From Streptococcus troglodytae (GTDB lineage Bacteria > Bacillota > Bacilli > Lactobacillales > Streptococcaceae): a stretch of 64,000 bases of DNA. The notes under the pieces were generated by a model. That model had not been told where the DNA came from. It was given only the letters and a program-made list of their open reading frames with translations, and ran no database searches. The position numbers and the translations under genes are program-made. Every line of letters begins with the position of its first letter. The stretch's first letter is position 1. Positions 10,306-24,257 of this stretch are shown here, piece after piece. The stretch lies in assembly GCF_002355215.1 (NCBI RefSeq), contig NZ_AP014612.1, positions 1-64,000 on the forward strand. The letters run 5' to 3'.

Positions 10306-11539
10306 ATGAAAAAGCTATTAGCCGTAATGTTAATGTTTGTTTTTCTACTCCTATTTTTGTTATTAGTACAGAAAAAAAGCCTATAGCATTTTTTGATAAA
10401 ATACCAACCAATCCGAATATCTCTCATGACGTTTCCAGCTTTTCAACCGCTGATTTAACTGGTAAGGTTCAAAAATAAAACTTGGTTCTAAATTTAAAAT
10501 TAAGTCTCTTATTACCAATAAAGCAAAAATACCAGTCTTTAAACTATCCAATGGTCGTTTCATTAGGGCAAGTTATGATAATGTTTATGAAGATATTGTT
10601 CTTCGACGAGAAAATGTTAAAGGAAGCTACTGGTTAAAAAAGACATTTACCGTTTATCAAACACCTTATGTTGCAGGAACAAAAATAGCTAATACCAAAC
10701 TAACGAATTATAATAAGATACATACTTCCCAAAAAGCTATTACTAAGCACGGCATTTATTTAAAAGCTGACGGCCAGGGTTGGATTAATGAAAAGGATTT
10801 AACTGTTCAAGATAACCGAATGGAAAAGGTACAAACTTTGCTGACTAAAAAGTATAATAACCCCAATTATTCGATTTATGTAAAACAGTTAAAAACGCAA
10901 AAAACAGCTGGAATAAATGAAGATAAATCAATGTATTCTGCTAGTGTAACGAAATTGCCAATTCTATATTTTATTGAAAAACAGATAAAAGATAGCAAGG
11001 TTAAATTAACTGATAAATTTAAGTATATTGAACAAGTTAACCAGTTTAAAGGAGCTTATAAGGTAGAAGGTAGCGGTAAAATGCCTAAAAAAGCTGACAA
11101 TAAATACTATACTGTTGATAGTCTTTTAAAAGCTGTTACTCAGCATTCAGATAATGTTGCTAGTAATATTTTAGGTTACTATATTGCTCATCAGTACGAT
11201 AAAATTTATCAAAAAACGGTTTTAAGAGTTGCAGATGTTAAGTGGAACATGGAAAGCCGTAATGTTTCCTCTAAAACAGCAGCAAATGTTATGGAAGCAC
11301 TTTATTCCCAAAAGAGTCCTGTTATGCGCTACCTAACTTCAACAGAATTTGATAATACACGCATTTCACGTGATATTGCAGTTCCTGTAGCTCATAAAAT
11401 TGGTGATGCTTATGATTACAAGCATGATGTAGCTGTTATCTATGCTGACCAACCTTTTATCTTATCAATTTTTACAGATAAATCATCTTATGAAGACATA
11501 TCAGCTATTGCTGATGATGTCTATGGTATTTTAAAATGA
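10306..11539 (+). CDS. Secreted serine hydrolase / beta-lactamase-like protein (two frameshifts)
   Basis: The ATG at 10306 follows a perfect AGGAGG. The start codes for a signal peptide (MKKLLAVMLMFVFLL) but the frame breaks there; one missing base near 10340 restores TPIFVISTEKKPIAFF. A second missing A in the run at 10471-10475 joins VQK to KLGSKFKIKS, after which the frame stays open to 11539. The restored 411 residues contain SASVTKL, an SxxK-type motif, and SDN (QHSDNVAS), as in class A beta-lactamase-like folds. The same gene type precedes tilS in other streptococci. Its substrate is unknown; a cell-wall role is likely. The stop overlaps the tilS start (ATGA). Confidence 0.75.
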
Positions 11540-12807
11540 CTTATGAAAAAATGTTAAAGTATGTTCAAGAGAAAAAATTTTTTGAGACGCATTATAACAT
11601 TCTAATAGCTGTATCAGGTGGGGTAGATTCGATGAATTTGCTGCACTTTTTGCATATTTATCAGAAAAAACTGCAACTTAGAATAGCCGTAGCTCATGTG
11701 AATCACAAACAGAGACCGCAAGCTGATGAAGAAGAAATTTATCTTAAAAATTGGGCACGAGACAATCATATTCCTTTTTATGCTGCTGTTTTTAAGGGAA
11801 CTTTTTCAGAAAAAAAGGCGCGTGATTTTCGTTATACTTTTTTTAAAAATATAATGAAAGAGCATGGATATACAGCTCTTGTTACGGCTCATCATGCTGA
11901 TGATCAGGCTGAGACAGTCTTTTTACGCTTACTCAGAGGATCACGTTTACGATATTTGACTGGTATTAAAGAAATTCAGGAGTTTGGCAATGGTCAACTG
12001 ATTCGTCCTTTTTTAAAATTTTATAAGAAGGACCTACCAAATATATTCCATTTTGATGATGATTCAAATCAAGGAAATTCTTATCTTAGAAATAGAATTA
12101 GAAATCATTACTTACCTATTTTGACACAGGAAAATCCTAAATTAAGTCAACATTTAATCCAAATGAGTGAAGAAACCAATCTCCTTTTCAAGGCTTTTTC
12201 AGATTTAACCTCAGGATTAGATGTTCAAGATTGTCAAATTTTTAGAAGTCAAAGTGAAGCAATACAGTACTTTTTATTGCAGAACTATCTAAGAAAATTT
12301 CCAAATTTAGAAATCAGTAAAGCTCAATTTGACAATCTACTCCATATTCTGAAAACGAAGGACTATTACTATGATTATTTAAAAAATAGTTACTATTTAA
12401 AAAAGGATCAAAAAAGATTTGAAATTTGTAAAATAGGTCCTGAGACGGATAGATTTGAAGGTGAAAAAGTATTAGAATATGACAGTATGGTCAAATATGG
12501 TCAGTACATTTTCTCTTTTCAAGAGGATTCAAATTCAAAAAAGGGAATCCCTGTAAGAAATGATTTTCCTATTATTATAAGACGTCGTAAGCCTGGGGAT
12601 AAAATCAAATTAGGAAGTCATTCTAAAAAATTGCGGCGTTTATTTATAGATGAAAAAATTCCTATTTTTAAACGTTCAAATGCTATCATTGTTGAACAAG
12701 ATAGCGATATTATATTAATTCTTTTAGATGGAGTTACTTATTTGAGAAAAGGTTTTAAAGATGATATAATGAAAGGCAGACTGTATATTCAAAATAGAAA
12801 TTGGTGA
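11536..12807 (+). CDS. tilS: tRNA(Ile)-lysidine synthetase
   Basis: TilS converts C34 of the CAU-anticodon tRNA-Ile to lysidine, switching it to decode AUA. The 423-residue protein has the N-type ATP pyrophosphatase loop SGGVDS (27-32), the HHADDQAET motif and the C-terminal domain (RRRKPGDKIKL). It overlaps the preceding stop (ATGA) and is followed at 3 nt by hpt, the standard tilS-hpt-ftsH order. One of the CAT-anticodon tRNAs downstream is probably its substrate. It is intact. Confidence 0.96.
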   Translation: MTYEKMLKYVQEKKFFETHYNILIAVSGGVDSMNLLHFLHIYQKKLQLRIAVAHVNHKQRPQADEEEIYLKNWARDNHIPFYAAVFKGTFSEKKARDFRYTFFKNIMKEHGYTALVTAHHADDQAETVFLRLLRGSRLRYLTGIKEIQEFGNGQLIRPFLKFYKKDLPNIFHFDDDSNQGNSYLRNRIRNHYLPILTQENPKLSQHLIQMSEETNLLFKAFSDLTSGLDVQDCQIFRSQSEAIQYFLLQNYLRKFPNLEISKAQFDNLLHILKTKDYYYDYLKNSYYLKKDQKRFEICKIGPETDRFEGEKVLEYDSMVKYGQYIFSFQEDSNSKKGIPVRNDFPIIIRRRKPGDKIKLGSHSKKLRRLFIDEKIPIFKRSNAIIVEQDSDIILILLDGVTYLRKGFKDDIMKGRLYIQNRNW

Positions 12808-12810
12808 GAA

Positions 12811-13353
12811 ATGCTTGAACAGAATATTAAGAAAGTTCTCTATTCTGAAGAGGAAATCATTGTTAAGACAAAAGAATTAGGTGCTCAGTTAACCAAAGAT
12901 TATGATGGTAAAAATCCGCTTTTGGTGGGTGTTTTAAAGGGTTCTGTCCCTTTTATGGCTGAGTTAATGAAACATATTGATACTCATATTGAGATTGATT
13001 TCATGGTCGTATCAAGTTATCATGGCGGAACCACGAGTAGTGGTGAGGTGAAGATTTTAAAAGATGTTGATACTAACATTGAAAATCGCGATGTTGTTTT
13101 TATTGAAGACATTATTGATACAGGCCGAACCTTGAAATATCTACGTGATATGTTCAAGTATCGTCAAGCAAATTCTGTGAGGATTGCCACATTATTTGAC
13201 AAACCAGAAGGTCGTGTTGTTGATATTGACGCGGATTATGTTTGTTATAAAGTGCCTAATGAATTTATTGTTGGTTTTGGATTAGATTATGCTGAAAATT
13301 ATCGTAATCTTCCTTATGTAGGAGTCTTGAAAGAAGACGTTTATTCAAAATAA
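12811..13353 (+). CDS. hpt: Hypoxanthine-guanine phosphoribosyltransferase
   Basis: Hpt makes IMP and GMP from hypoxanthine and guanine with PRPP, the salvage counterpart of the pur genes later in this window. The 180 residues include the PRPP-binding loop [16 protein letters not shown] (about 95-110) and the flexible-loop segment [14 protein letters not shown]. It lies 3 nt after tilS and 21 nt before ftsH, as in many Gram-positive bacteria. GTGAGAA precedes the ATG. Confidence 0.97.
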   Translation: MLEQNIKKVLYSEEEIIVKTKELGAQLTKDYDGKNPLLVGVLKGSVPFMAELMKHIDTHIEIDFMVVSSYHGGTTSSGEVKILKDVDTNIENRDVVFIEDIIDTGRTLKYLRDMFKYRQANSVRIATLFDKPEGRVVDIDADYVCYKVPNEFIVGFGLDYAENYRNLPYVGVLKEDVYSK

Positions 13354-13374
13354 GAAAAAGGTTTTAATTAATAT

Positions 13375-15345
13375 ATGAAAAATAATCGAAATAATGGATT
13401 TGTTAGAAATTCTCTTGTTTATATCATATTGATTTTAGCTATTGTGACAGGTTTTCAATATTTTTTTAGAGGAACAGGTTCACAAAGTGAAAAAATTAGT
13501 TATACGACTCTCGTTAAACGCGTCAAATCGGGTGATATAAAATCAATTACTTACCAACCAAGCGGCAGTATTGTCCAAGTAACAGGTGATTACACAAAGT
13601 CTCGAGAAATTAAAACTAATAGTGACTTAGCTTTTTTCAATGGGACGACAACAAAAGTTAAAAAGTTCACCTCAATTGTCCTTCCTAATAGCGCTTCTAT
13701 TGAAAAAATTGAAAAATTAGCAGAAGATAAAGGAACTAAAATTTCTGTTAAACAAGAGAGTTCAAGCGGAGCTTGGATCTCCTTCTTAATGAGCTTCTTG
13801 CCAATTCTCATAATGATCTTCTTCTTCACTATGATGTTAAATCAAAGTGGCGGCGGTGCCCGTGGTGCCATGAGTTTTGGTAAAAATAAAGCTCGTTCTT
13901 CTTCTAAAAGTGATGTCAAGGTTCGCTTCTCAGATGTTGCTGGTGCAGAAGAAGAAAAACAAGAACTTATTGAAGTTGTTGATTTTCTAAAAGATCCTAA
14001 ACGTTATAAGGCTTTAGGTGCCCGTATTCCAGCCGGTGTTCTACTTGAGGGCCCTCCAGGAACAGGAAAAACACTTCTTGCTAAAGCAGTAGCCGGTGAA
14101 GCTGGTGTTCCGTTCTTCTCTATTTCTGGTTCTGATTTTGTTGAAATGTTTGTTGGGGTTGGTGCTAGCCGTGTTCGTTCATTATTTGAAGATGCTAAGA
14201 AAGCAGAGCGTGCCATTATCTTTATTGATGAAATTGATGCTGTTGGTCGTCGTCGTGGTGCTGGTATGGGCGGCGGAAATGATGAACGCGAACAAACACT
14301 TAACCAACTGTTGATTGAAATGGATGGTTTTGAAGGTAATGAAAATATTATTGTTATTGCGGCAACCAACCGTAGTGATGTCTTGGATCCAGCCCTTCTT
14401 CGTCCAGGTCGTTTTGACCGTAAAGTTCTTGTTGGTCAACCAGATGTTAAAGGTCGTGAAGCGATTTTACGTGTCCATGCTAAAAATAAACCTCTAGCTA
14501 GTGATGTTGATCTAAAAGTTGTTGCGCAACAAACACCAGGTTTTGTAGGTGCTGATTTAGAAAATGTTCTGAATGAAGCTGCTCTTGTTGCTGCTCGTCG
14601 TAGTAAAAAGATAATTGATGCCAGTGATATTGATGAAGCAGAAGATCGCGTTATTGCAGGTCCTTCTAAGAAAGATAAAACTGTTTCTGAACATGAACGT
14701 CAAATGATTGCCTATCATGAAGCTGGACATACCATTGTAGGACTTGTTTTATCGAATGCACGAGTTGTTCATAAAGTTACTATTGTTCCTCGTGGTCGAG
14801 CTGGTGGTTATATGATTGCTCTTCCAAAAGAAGATCAAAATCTCCTATCTAAGAGTGATTTGAAAGAACAATTAGCTGGTCTTATGGGAGGACGTGTTGC
14901 AGAAGAAATTATCTTCAATGCTCAAACAACAGGTGCTTCAAACGACTTTGAACAAGCCACTCAACTAGCGCGAGCAATGGTAACAGAATATGGTATGAGT
15001 GAAAAGCTCGGTCCAGTTCAATATGAGGGTAATCATTCAATGATGCCAGGACAATTTGCACCAGAAAAGACCTATTCAGCACAAACAGCTCTTCTTGTTG
15101 ATGAAGAAGTTCGTGAACTTCTTAATGAAGCTCGCAATAAGGCAGCTGGAATTATCAATGATAATCGTGAAACACATAAATTAATTGCAGAAGCGCTTCT
15201 TAAATATGAAACTTTGGATGCTGCGCAAATTAAATCCATTTATGAGACTGGTAAGATACCTGAAAAATCAGAGGATTCAAAGGACGCACATGCGCTTTCT
15301 TATGATGAAATAAAAGAAAAAATGTCTGAAGATAGTACTGATTAA
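13375..15345 (+). CDS. ftsH: ATP-dependent zinc metalloprotease FtsH
   Basis: FtsH is a membrane-anchored AAA+ hexamer that extracts and degrades membrane and regulatory proteins. The 656 residues comprise two membrane spans (about 11-30 and 134-154), Walker A GPPGTGKT (226-233), Walker [12 protein letters not shown], an arginine-finger region (RPGRFDR) and the zinc motif HEAGH (448-452). The length is normal for streptococci. It ends the tilS-hpt-ftsH unit; a strong hairpin lies 150 nt downstream. Confidence 0.98.
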   Translation: MKNNRNNGFVRNSLVYIILILAIVTGFQYFFRGTGSQSEKISYTTLVKRVKSGDIKSITYQPSGSIVQVTGDYTKSREIKTNSDLAFFNGTTTKVKKFTSIVLPNSASIEKIEKLAEDKGTKISVKQESSSGAWISFLMSFLPILIMIFFFTMMLNQSGGGARGAMSFGKNKARSSSKSDVKVRFSDVAGAEEEKQELIEVVDFLKDPKRYKALGARIPAGVLLEGPPGTGKTLLAKAVAGEAGVPFFSISGSDFVEMFVGVGASRVRSLFEDAKKAERAIIFIDEIDAVGRRRGAGMGGGNDEREQTLNQLLIEMDGFEGNENIIVIAATNRSDVLDPALLRPGRFDRKVLVGQPDVKGREAILRVHAKNKPLASDVDLKVVAQQTPGFVGADLENVLNEAALVAARRSKKIIDASDIDEAEDRVIAGPSKKDKTVSEHERQMIAYHEAGHTIVGLVLSNARVVHKVTIVPRGRAGGYMIALPKEDQNLLSKSDLKEQLAGLMGGRVAEEIIFNAQTTGASNDFEQATQLARAMVTEYGMSEKLGPVQYEGNHSMMPGQFAPEKTYSAQTALLVDEEVRELLNEARNKAAGIINDNRETHKLIAEALLKYETLDAAQIKSIYETGKIPEKSEDSKDAHALSYDEIKEKMSEDSTD

Positions 15346-15861
15346 TGGGTCTTGTTAAAAATCAAACAATGAGAGTTGGAATAAGAATATTAAAGCTTGT
15401 CTACCGTTTGTCGAGCTTATCAAACGCTCAGCTTAATATTTATTGACCATAGAAGGTTACCATTTATTGATTGGCATAACTAACACAATATTAATAAAGG
15501 GATTTGGTTCTATATTATATAGAACCAAATCCCTTTTCATTTTATTGTACTTTATCTGATGTTATAGAAAAATAAAATTTTAAGATTCTAGGAGGGTTCT
15601 TTTTTTGACACAATCCGCGCTCGTGTTTAATTAAGATTTGAGATTTTTAGACTCAAATCTTCCGAATGGTAGAAAGTTTCATTCAGGGTTTGATTCGCTT
15701 GCCAATGCCATAAAAAAGAAATAATCTTGAAATTTGCAGAGCTTAAAAAAGGCTTATCTACATTTTATACAGTTTCCCAATTGTTTTTTTGCTGTTTAAA
15801 TTTACAGAGGTCTACTGACTATGGTAAACTAATAAGGCTGTTAATAAAGTTAGGAGAAATG
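15346..15861. other. 516-bp intergenic region with strong hairpins
   Basis: No convincing gene is seen; a TTG-started frame running into the permease from 15727 lacks a ribosome site. The stretch holds an imperfect inverted repeat around 15387-15443 (CGTTTG/CAAACG inside AATATTAA-type arms), the 19-bp perfect hairpin at 15496-15536, and a 10-bp perfect hairpin AAGATTTGAG/CTCAAATCTT (15633-15642/15652-15661). It may be a graveyard of insertion ends, but no transposase fragment was recognised. Confidence 0.55.
15496..15540. terminator. Bidirectional-type terminator after ftsH
   Basis: A perfect 19-bp stem (15496-15514 / 15518-15536) begins AAAGGG and ends CCCTTT, with a 3-nt loop followed by TTTTCATTTT. 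It is suitable for stopping transcription from ftsH. The unusual length of the stem would also fit an insertion-element end. Confidence 0.65.
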
Positions 15862-17259
15862 ATGACTATTTTCAGAAAGAAGAATACTAATTTAGATAAA
15901 ACAGAAATGAAACGTCACCTTAAAGTATTTGATCTAATTTTTCTTGGATTAGGATCAATGGTTGGAACAGGAATTTTTACAATTACTGGTATTGGTGCAG
16001 CTAAGTATGCGGGTCCTGCTTTGATTATTTCAATTATTATTTCGGCAATTGCCGTTGGAATTTCTGCACTTTTCTATGCTGAATTTACCTCTCGAATACC
16101 TGCAAATGGTGGAGCTTACAGTTACTTATATGCTACTTTGGGTGAATTTCCTGCTTGGTTAGCTGGTTGGTACATTATTATGGAATTTCTTACTGCAATT
16201 TCAAGTGTAGCATCTGGTTGGGGAAGTTATTTCAAGGGATTGTTATCAAGCTATGGTATTGAATTACCATCTTTGCTTAATGGTACTTTTAATCCAGCTA
16301 AAAATAATTACATTGACTTACTTCCTATCTTAGTCATTTTTTTAGTTACAGGAATCGTGTTATTAAATTCTAAAATTGCCTTACGCTTTAATAGTAGTTT
16401 GGTTGTAATGAAATTTTCTGCCTTAGCCCTTTTTATAATTATTGGATTGTTTCATATAAAACCTGAAAATTGGTCTAATTTTGCACCTTTTGGTTTTGGA
16501 AAAATTTATGGTGGACAAACTGGAATAATGGCTGGCGCTTCTTTGATGTTTTTTGCATTTTTAGGATTTGAATCTATTTCAATGGCAGTGGATGAAGTTC
16601 AAAAACCACAAAAAAATATTCCCAAAGGTATTATTGCTTCTTTAACGATTGTTACCATTCTTTATGTTAGTATTACTCTTGTATTAACTGGTATTGTTCA
16701 TTATTCTAAATTAGATGTTACTGATGCAGTTGCCTTTGCACTTCGTCAAGTGGGTTTGAACTGGGCGGCAAACTATATTTCAGTGATTGCGATTCTGACT
16801 CTTATAACAGTTTGCATTTCTATGACTTTTGCTTTAGCTAGAACCGTTTATAGTATTAGTCGTGATGGATTATTACCAAAACAACTCGGCATTGTTACCA
16901 AACATAGCAAAGTTCCGAAAAATGCTACTCTTCTTGTTGGTTTTGCTTCTATGATTTGTGCTGGAGTTTTTCCGCTTTCTAGCATTGCAGAATTTTTAAA
17001 TATTTGTACCCTAGCTTATCTTATTATGTTGGCTATTGCTATTATCAAGCTCAGAAAAGATCAAGGACAGCCTAAAATTGGAGAATTCAAAACACCATTT
17101 ATTCCGTTTTTACCTATTGTTTCTATAGTTATATGCTTATCTCTTATGAGTCAATATAAGTCTGTCACTTGGATTGCATTTGGAATCAGTACATCTATAG
17201 GTTTCTTAATTTACTTTACATATGGTTATAGACATTCAACTATTTTCATAGAAAAATAA
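15862..17259 (+). CDS. APC-family amino acid permease
   Basis: This is a 12-span amino acid/polyamine/organocation transporter, 465 residues from the chosen start. Span 1 holds the family signature GLGSMVGTGIF, and the loop DEVQKPQKNIPKGI is typical of the cationic amino acid transporter branch; the real substrate cannot be told from sequence. I start at the ATG at 15862 (MTIFRKKNTNLDK), 5 nt after AGGAG. It stands alone between the ftsH terminator region and the rRNA promoter. It is intact. Confidence 0.9.
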   Translation: MTIFRKKNTNLDKTEMKRHLKVFDLIFLGLGSMVGTGIFTITGIGAAKYAGPALIISIIISAIAVGISALFYAEFTSRIPANGGAYSYLYATLGEFPAWLAGWYIIMEFLTAISSVASGWGSYFKGLLSSYGIELPSLLNGTFNPAKNNYIDLLPILVIFLVTGIVLLNSKIALRFNSSLVVMKFSALALFIIIGLFHIKPENWSNFAPFGFGKIYGGQTGIMAGASLMFFAFLGFESISMAVDEVQKPQKNIPKGIIASLTIVTILYVSITLVLTGIVHYSKLDVTDAVAFALRQVGLNWAANYISVIAILTLITVCISMTFALARTVYSISRDGLLPKQLGIVTKHSKVPKNATLLVGFASMICAGVFPLSSIAEFLNICTLAYLIMLAIAIIKLRKDQGQPKIGEFKTPFIPFLPIVSIVICLSLMSQYKSVTWIAFGISTSIGFLIYFTYGYRHSTIFIEK

Positions 17260-17573
17260 TCCAAAAATTAGATAGACCTTTTGGTAAATAGTCATAAGGT
17301 AATGCCGAGTTTTCTGCTAGATTTGGTATTATTTTTAACCAAAATGAAACTTTGGCTATCTCTTTATCAAATGAACTCAGTTAAAATAGAAAAAAAGGGA
17401 AAAAGCTATTGACAAAGGGGCGAAGAGCTGATAGAATAAAGAAGTTGTCTCAGAAAGAGGCAGAGCCCTTTGAAAACTGAACAAGAAGACGAACCAAACA
17501 AGTGCAGGGTTACGAAAGTAACCTGTCAATAAGAAAAAAACTGTCAGAGTGCAGAGATGAGTGAAGAGACGAA
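17260..17573. other. Spacer between permease and rRNA genes
   Basis: It holds no gene. A weak hairpin AATGCC/GGTATT followed by ATTTTT (17301-17345) may terminate the permease transcript. The rRNA promoter and processed leader fill the second half. Confidence 0.6.
17409..17437 (+). promoter_or_regulatory. rRNA operon promoter
   Basis: A perfect -35 TTGACA (17409-17414), a 17-nt spacer and TAGAAT (17432-17437) lie about 140 nt before 16S, preceded by A-rich sequence like an UP element. This is the strongest sigma-A promoter in the window by eye. Confidence 0.85.
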
Positions 17574-19137
<1,564 letters not shown>

Positions 19138-19190
19138 AAAAAAGGAAAGCACGATAGGGGAGCTTCTTGTTTAGTTTTGAGAGGGTAAGT

Positions 19191-19263
19191 GGGGCCTTAG
19201 CTCAGCTGGGAGAGCGCCTGCTTTGCACGCAGGAGGTCAGCGGTTCGATCCCGCTAGGCTCCA
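19191..19263 (+). tRNA. tRNA-Ala (TGC)
   Basis: A 73-nt cloverleaf in the 16S-23S spacer, with acceptor GGGGCCT/AGGCTCC and anticodon TGC in CTTTGCACG. A single spacer tRNA-Ala is typical of Streptococcus. Confidence 0.97.
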
Positions 19264-19446
19264 TTAAAACAGGATACTAAAGAAGTAAGTCTAGAGTTCA
19301 ACTTAATATCTTGTTTAAGACAAGGAAGTCTATAAAATACGATGGTTCATTGACAATTGAATAGCTAGAAAGAGCCCTATAGCGCAGCTATAGGGACAAC
19401 ACGAAAGAAACCGAGACGCTGCAAAGCCAAAGAAACGAGAAAATAA

Positions 19447-22348
<2,902 letters not shown>

Positions 22349-22534
22349 AAATAAGTTACTAAAGGCGTAAAATCCGCCTGAAAAATAGGAAATGGGTGCA
22401 GTGTTCGATGAACACCAGACCATTTCTCTTTTTTCCAAGGATTTAGCCCGAGTACAATTCCTTAAGTAAAGGAAGCAGGCGCAGCGTTGGTTTTAGTGGC
22501 TAGCTATTCAATCGTGAGTGAGCGATCACGCTTG

Positions 22535-22650
22535 TTAAGTGATGATAGCCTAGGGGAGACACCTGTATCCATGCCGAACACAGCAGTTAAGCCCTAGCAC
22601 GCCTGAAGTAGTTGGGGGTTGCCCCCTGTGAGATAGGGTCGTCGCTTAGC
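22535..22650 (+). rRNA. 5S ribosomal RNA
   Basis: A 116-nt RNA with the conserved core CATGCCGAACACAGCAGTTA and ends TTAAGTGATGA / TCGTCGCTTAGC that pair with each other. Confidence 0.94.
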
Positions 22651-22654
22651 AAGA

Positions 22655-22727
22655 GGGAGTTTAGCTCAGTTGGGAGAGCATCTGCCTTACAAGCAGAGGG
22701 TCAGCGGTTCGAGCCCGTTAACTCCCA
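22655..22727 (+). tRNA. tRNA-Val (TAC)
   Basis: 73-nt cloverleaf, acceptor GGGAGTT/AACTCCC, anticodon TAC in CCTTACAAG. First of 17 tRNAs after 5S. Confidence 0.96.
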
Positions 22728-22736
22728 TATTTAGAA

Positions 22737-22809
22737 GGTCCCGTGGTGTAGCGGTTATCACGTCGCCCTGTCACGGCGAAGATCGCGGGTTCGATTCCCG
22801 TCGGGACCG
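22737..22809 (+). tRNA. tRNA-Asp (GTC)
   Basis: 73-nt cloverleaf, acceptor GGTCCCG/CGGGACC, anticodon GTC in CCTGTCACG. Confidence 0.96.
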
Positions 22810-22835
22810 TCTTTTTCTGAAAGGAGAGGGAGGAC

Positions 22836-22908
22836 GACTCGTTAGCTCAGTTGGTAGAGCATTTGACTTTTAATCAAAGGGTCACTGGTTCGAGCCCAGT
22901 ACGGGTCA
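22836..22908 (+). tRNA. tRNA-Lys (TTT)
   Basis: 73-nt cloverleaf, acceptor GACTCGT/ACGGGTC, anticodon TTT in ACTTTTAAT. Confidence 0.96.
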
Positions 22909-22917
22909 TCAAGAGAA

Positions 22918-22999
22918 GCGGGTGTGGCGGAATTGGCAGACGCACCAGATTTAGGATCTGGCGCTTAAGGGCGTGGGGGTTCAAGTCCCTTCACCCGCA
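22918..22999 (+). tRNA. tRNA-Leu (TAG)
   Basis: 82-nt class II cloverleaf with a variable arm, acceptor GCGGGTG/CACCCGC, anticodon TAG in ATTTAGGAT. Confidence 0.96.
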
Positions 23000-23013
23000 T
23001 ATAGAGGAGATAG

Positions 23014-23086
23014 GCCGGCTTAGCTCAGTTGGTAGAGCATCTGATTTGTAATCAGAGGGTCGCGTGTTCAAGTCATGTAGCCGGCA
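23014..23086 (+). tRNA. tRNA-Thr (TGT)
   Basis: 73-nt cloverleaf, acceptor GCCGGCT/AGCCGGC, anticodon TGT in TTTGTAAT. Confidence 0.96.
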
Positions 23087-23088
23087 TT

Positions 23089-23160
23089 GCGAACGTAGTT
23101 CAGTGGTAGAACATCACCTTGCCAAGGTGGGGGTCGCGGGTTCGAATCCCGTCGTTCGCT
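23089..23160 (+). tRNA. tRNA-Gly (GCC)
   Basis: 72-nt cloverleaf, acceptor GCGAACG/CGTTCGC, anticodon GCC in CTTGCCAAG. Confidence 0.96.
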
Positions 23161-23167
23161 TTAGGAG

Positions 23168-23253
23168 GCCGGGGTGGCGGAACTGGCAGACGCACAGGAC
23201 TTAAAATCCTGCGAAGGGTAACCTTCGTACCGGTTCGATTCCGGTCCTCGGCA
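23168..23253 (+). tRNA. tRNA-Leu (TAA)
   Basis: 86-nt class II cloverleaf with a long variable arm, anticodon TAA in CTTAAAATC. Confidence 0.95.
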
Positions 23254-23266
23254 TAAATAAGAAGGA

Positions 23267-23340
23267 GCACCCTTGGCTCAACTGGATAGAGTACCTGACT
23301 ACGAATCAGGCGGTTGCAGGTTCGAATCCTGCAGGGTGCA
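23267..23340 (+). tRNA. tRNA-Arg (ACG)
   Basis: 74-nt cloverleaf, acceptor GCACCCT/AGGGTGC, anticodon ACG in CTACGAAT. A 53-nt spacer with no recognised feature follows. Confidence 0.96.
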
Positions 23341-23393
23341 TGAGTGGCGTTAGTAAAGGACTAGCACACTTTGAAGATGAGGGAGCGGTATTA

Positions 23394-23467
23394 CGGGAAG
23401 TAGCTCAGCTTGGTAGAGTACTTGGTTTGGGACCAAGGGGTCGCAGGTTCGAATCCTGTCTTCCCGA
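23394..23467 (+). tRNA. tRNA-Pro (TGG)
   Basis: 74-nt cloverleaf, acceptor CGGGAAG/CTTCCCG, anticodon TGG in TTTGGGAC. Confidence 0.96.
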
Positions 23468-23472
23468 TTATT

Positions 23473-23546
23473 GGCGGTGTAGCTCAGCTGGCTAGAGCGT
23501 CCGGTTCATACCCGGGAGGTCGGGGGTTCGATCCCCTTCGCCGCTA
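23473..23546 (+). tRNA. tRNA with CAT anticodon (Met or Ile2), copy 1
   Basis: 74-nt cloverleaf, acceptor GGCGGTG with a complementary 3' arm, anticodon CAT in GTTCATAC. It could be elongator Met or the AUA-decoding tRNA-Ile modified by TilS; the sequence was not resolved between these. Confidence 0.93.
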
Positions 23547-23565
23547 TAAATTATGTGGATGTTTT

Positions 23566-23639
23566 GGACCTTTAGCTCAGCTGGTTAGAGCACTCGGCTC
23601 ATAACCGAGCGGTCGTAGGTTCGAGTCCTACAAGGTCCA
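23566..23639 (+). tRNA. tRNA with CAT anticodon (Met or Ile2), copy 2
   Basis: 74-nt cloverleaf, acceptor GGACCTT/AAGGTCC, anticodon CAT in CTCATAAC. One of this and the previous tRNA is probably the TilS substrate. Confidence 0.93.
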
Positions 23640-23653
23640 TATTATATCTCTGC

Positions 23654-23743
23654 GGAGGATTACCCAAGTCCGGCTGAAGGGAACGGTCTTGAAAACCGTC
23701 AGGCGTGTAAAAGCGTGCGTGGGTTCGAATCCCACATCCTCCT
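23654..23743 (+). tRNA. tRNA-Ser (TGA)
   Basis: 90-nt class II cloverleaf with a long variable arm, acceptor GGAGGAT/ATCCTCC, anticodon TGA in CTTGAAAAC. Confidence 0.95.
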
Positions 23744-23755
23744 TTATAGACATAT

Positions 23756-23829
<74 letters not shown>

Positions 23830-23840
23830 TATAAGAGAAA

Positions 23841-23913
23841 GGCTCGGTAGCTCAGTTGGTAGAGCAATGGATTGAAGCTCCATGTGTCGGCGGTTCGATT
23901 CCGTCTCGCGCCA
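23841..23913 (+). tRNA. tRNA-Phe (GAA)
   Basis: 73-nt cloverleaf, anticodon GAA in ATTGAAGCT. The acceptor stem GGCTCGG/TCGCGCC has one mismatch, which I recall from other streptococcal tRNA-Phe genes. Confidence 0.93.
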
Positions 23914-23917
23914 TTTA

Positions 23918-23988
23918 GCGGGTGTAGTTTAGTGGTAAAACTACAGCCTTCCAAGCTGTTGTCGCGAGTTCGATTCTCGTCACCCGCT
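23918..23988 (+). tRNA. tRNA-Gly (TCC)
   Basis: 71-nt cloverleaf, acceptor GCGGGTG/CACCCGC, anticodon TCC in CTTCCAAG. Confidence 0.95.
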
Positions 23989-24022
23989 TTTCTTTTATAA
24001 AAGATAAACCAAGCATAGGCTT

Positions 24023-24096
<74 letters not shown>

Positions 24097-24105
24097 TATA
24101 TATTT

Positions 24106-24193
24106 GGAGAATTACTCAAGAGGCTGAAGAGGACGGTTTGCTAAATCGTTAGGTCGGGAAACCGGCGCGGGGGTTCGAATCCCCCATTCTCCG
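24106..24193 (+). tRNA. tRNA-Ser (GCT)
   Basis: 88-nt class II cloverleaf, acceptor GGAGAAT/ATTCTCC, anticodon GCT in TTGCTAAA. Last gene of the rrn-tRNA operon. Confidence 0.95.
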
Positions 24194-24197
24194 TAGT

Positions 24198-24227
24198 AAA
24201 CGAGATTATCTATTGATATCTCGTTTT
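24198..24227 (+). terminator. Terminator of the rrn-tRNA operon
   Basis: The 9-bp stem AAACGAGAT (24198-24206) / ATCTCGTTT (24218-24226) has an 11-nt loop and a short T run, just after the last tRNA. Confidence 0.7.
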
Positions 24228-24257
24228 AATTATATGTTTGTGTGCGGGTGGGATGAG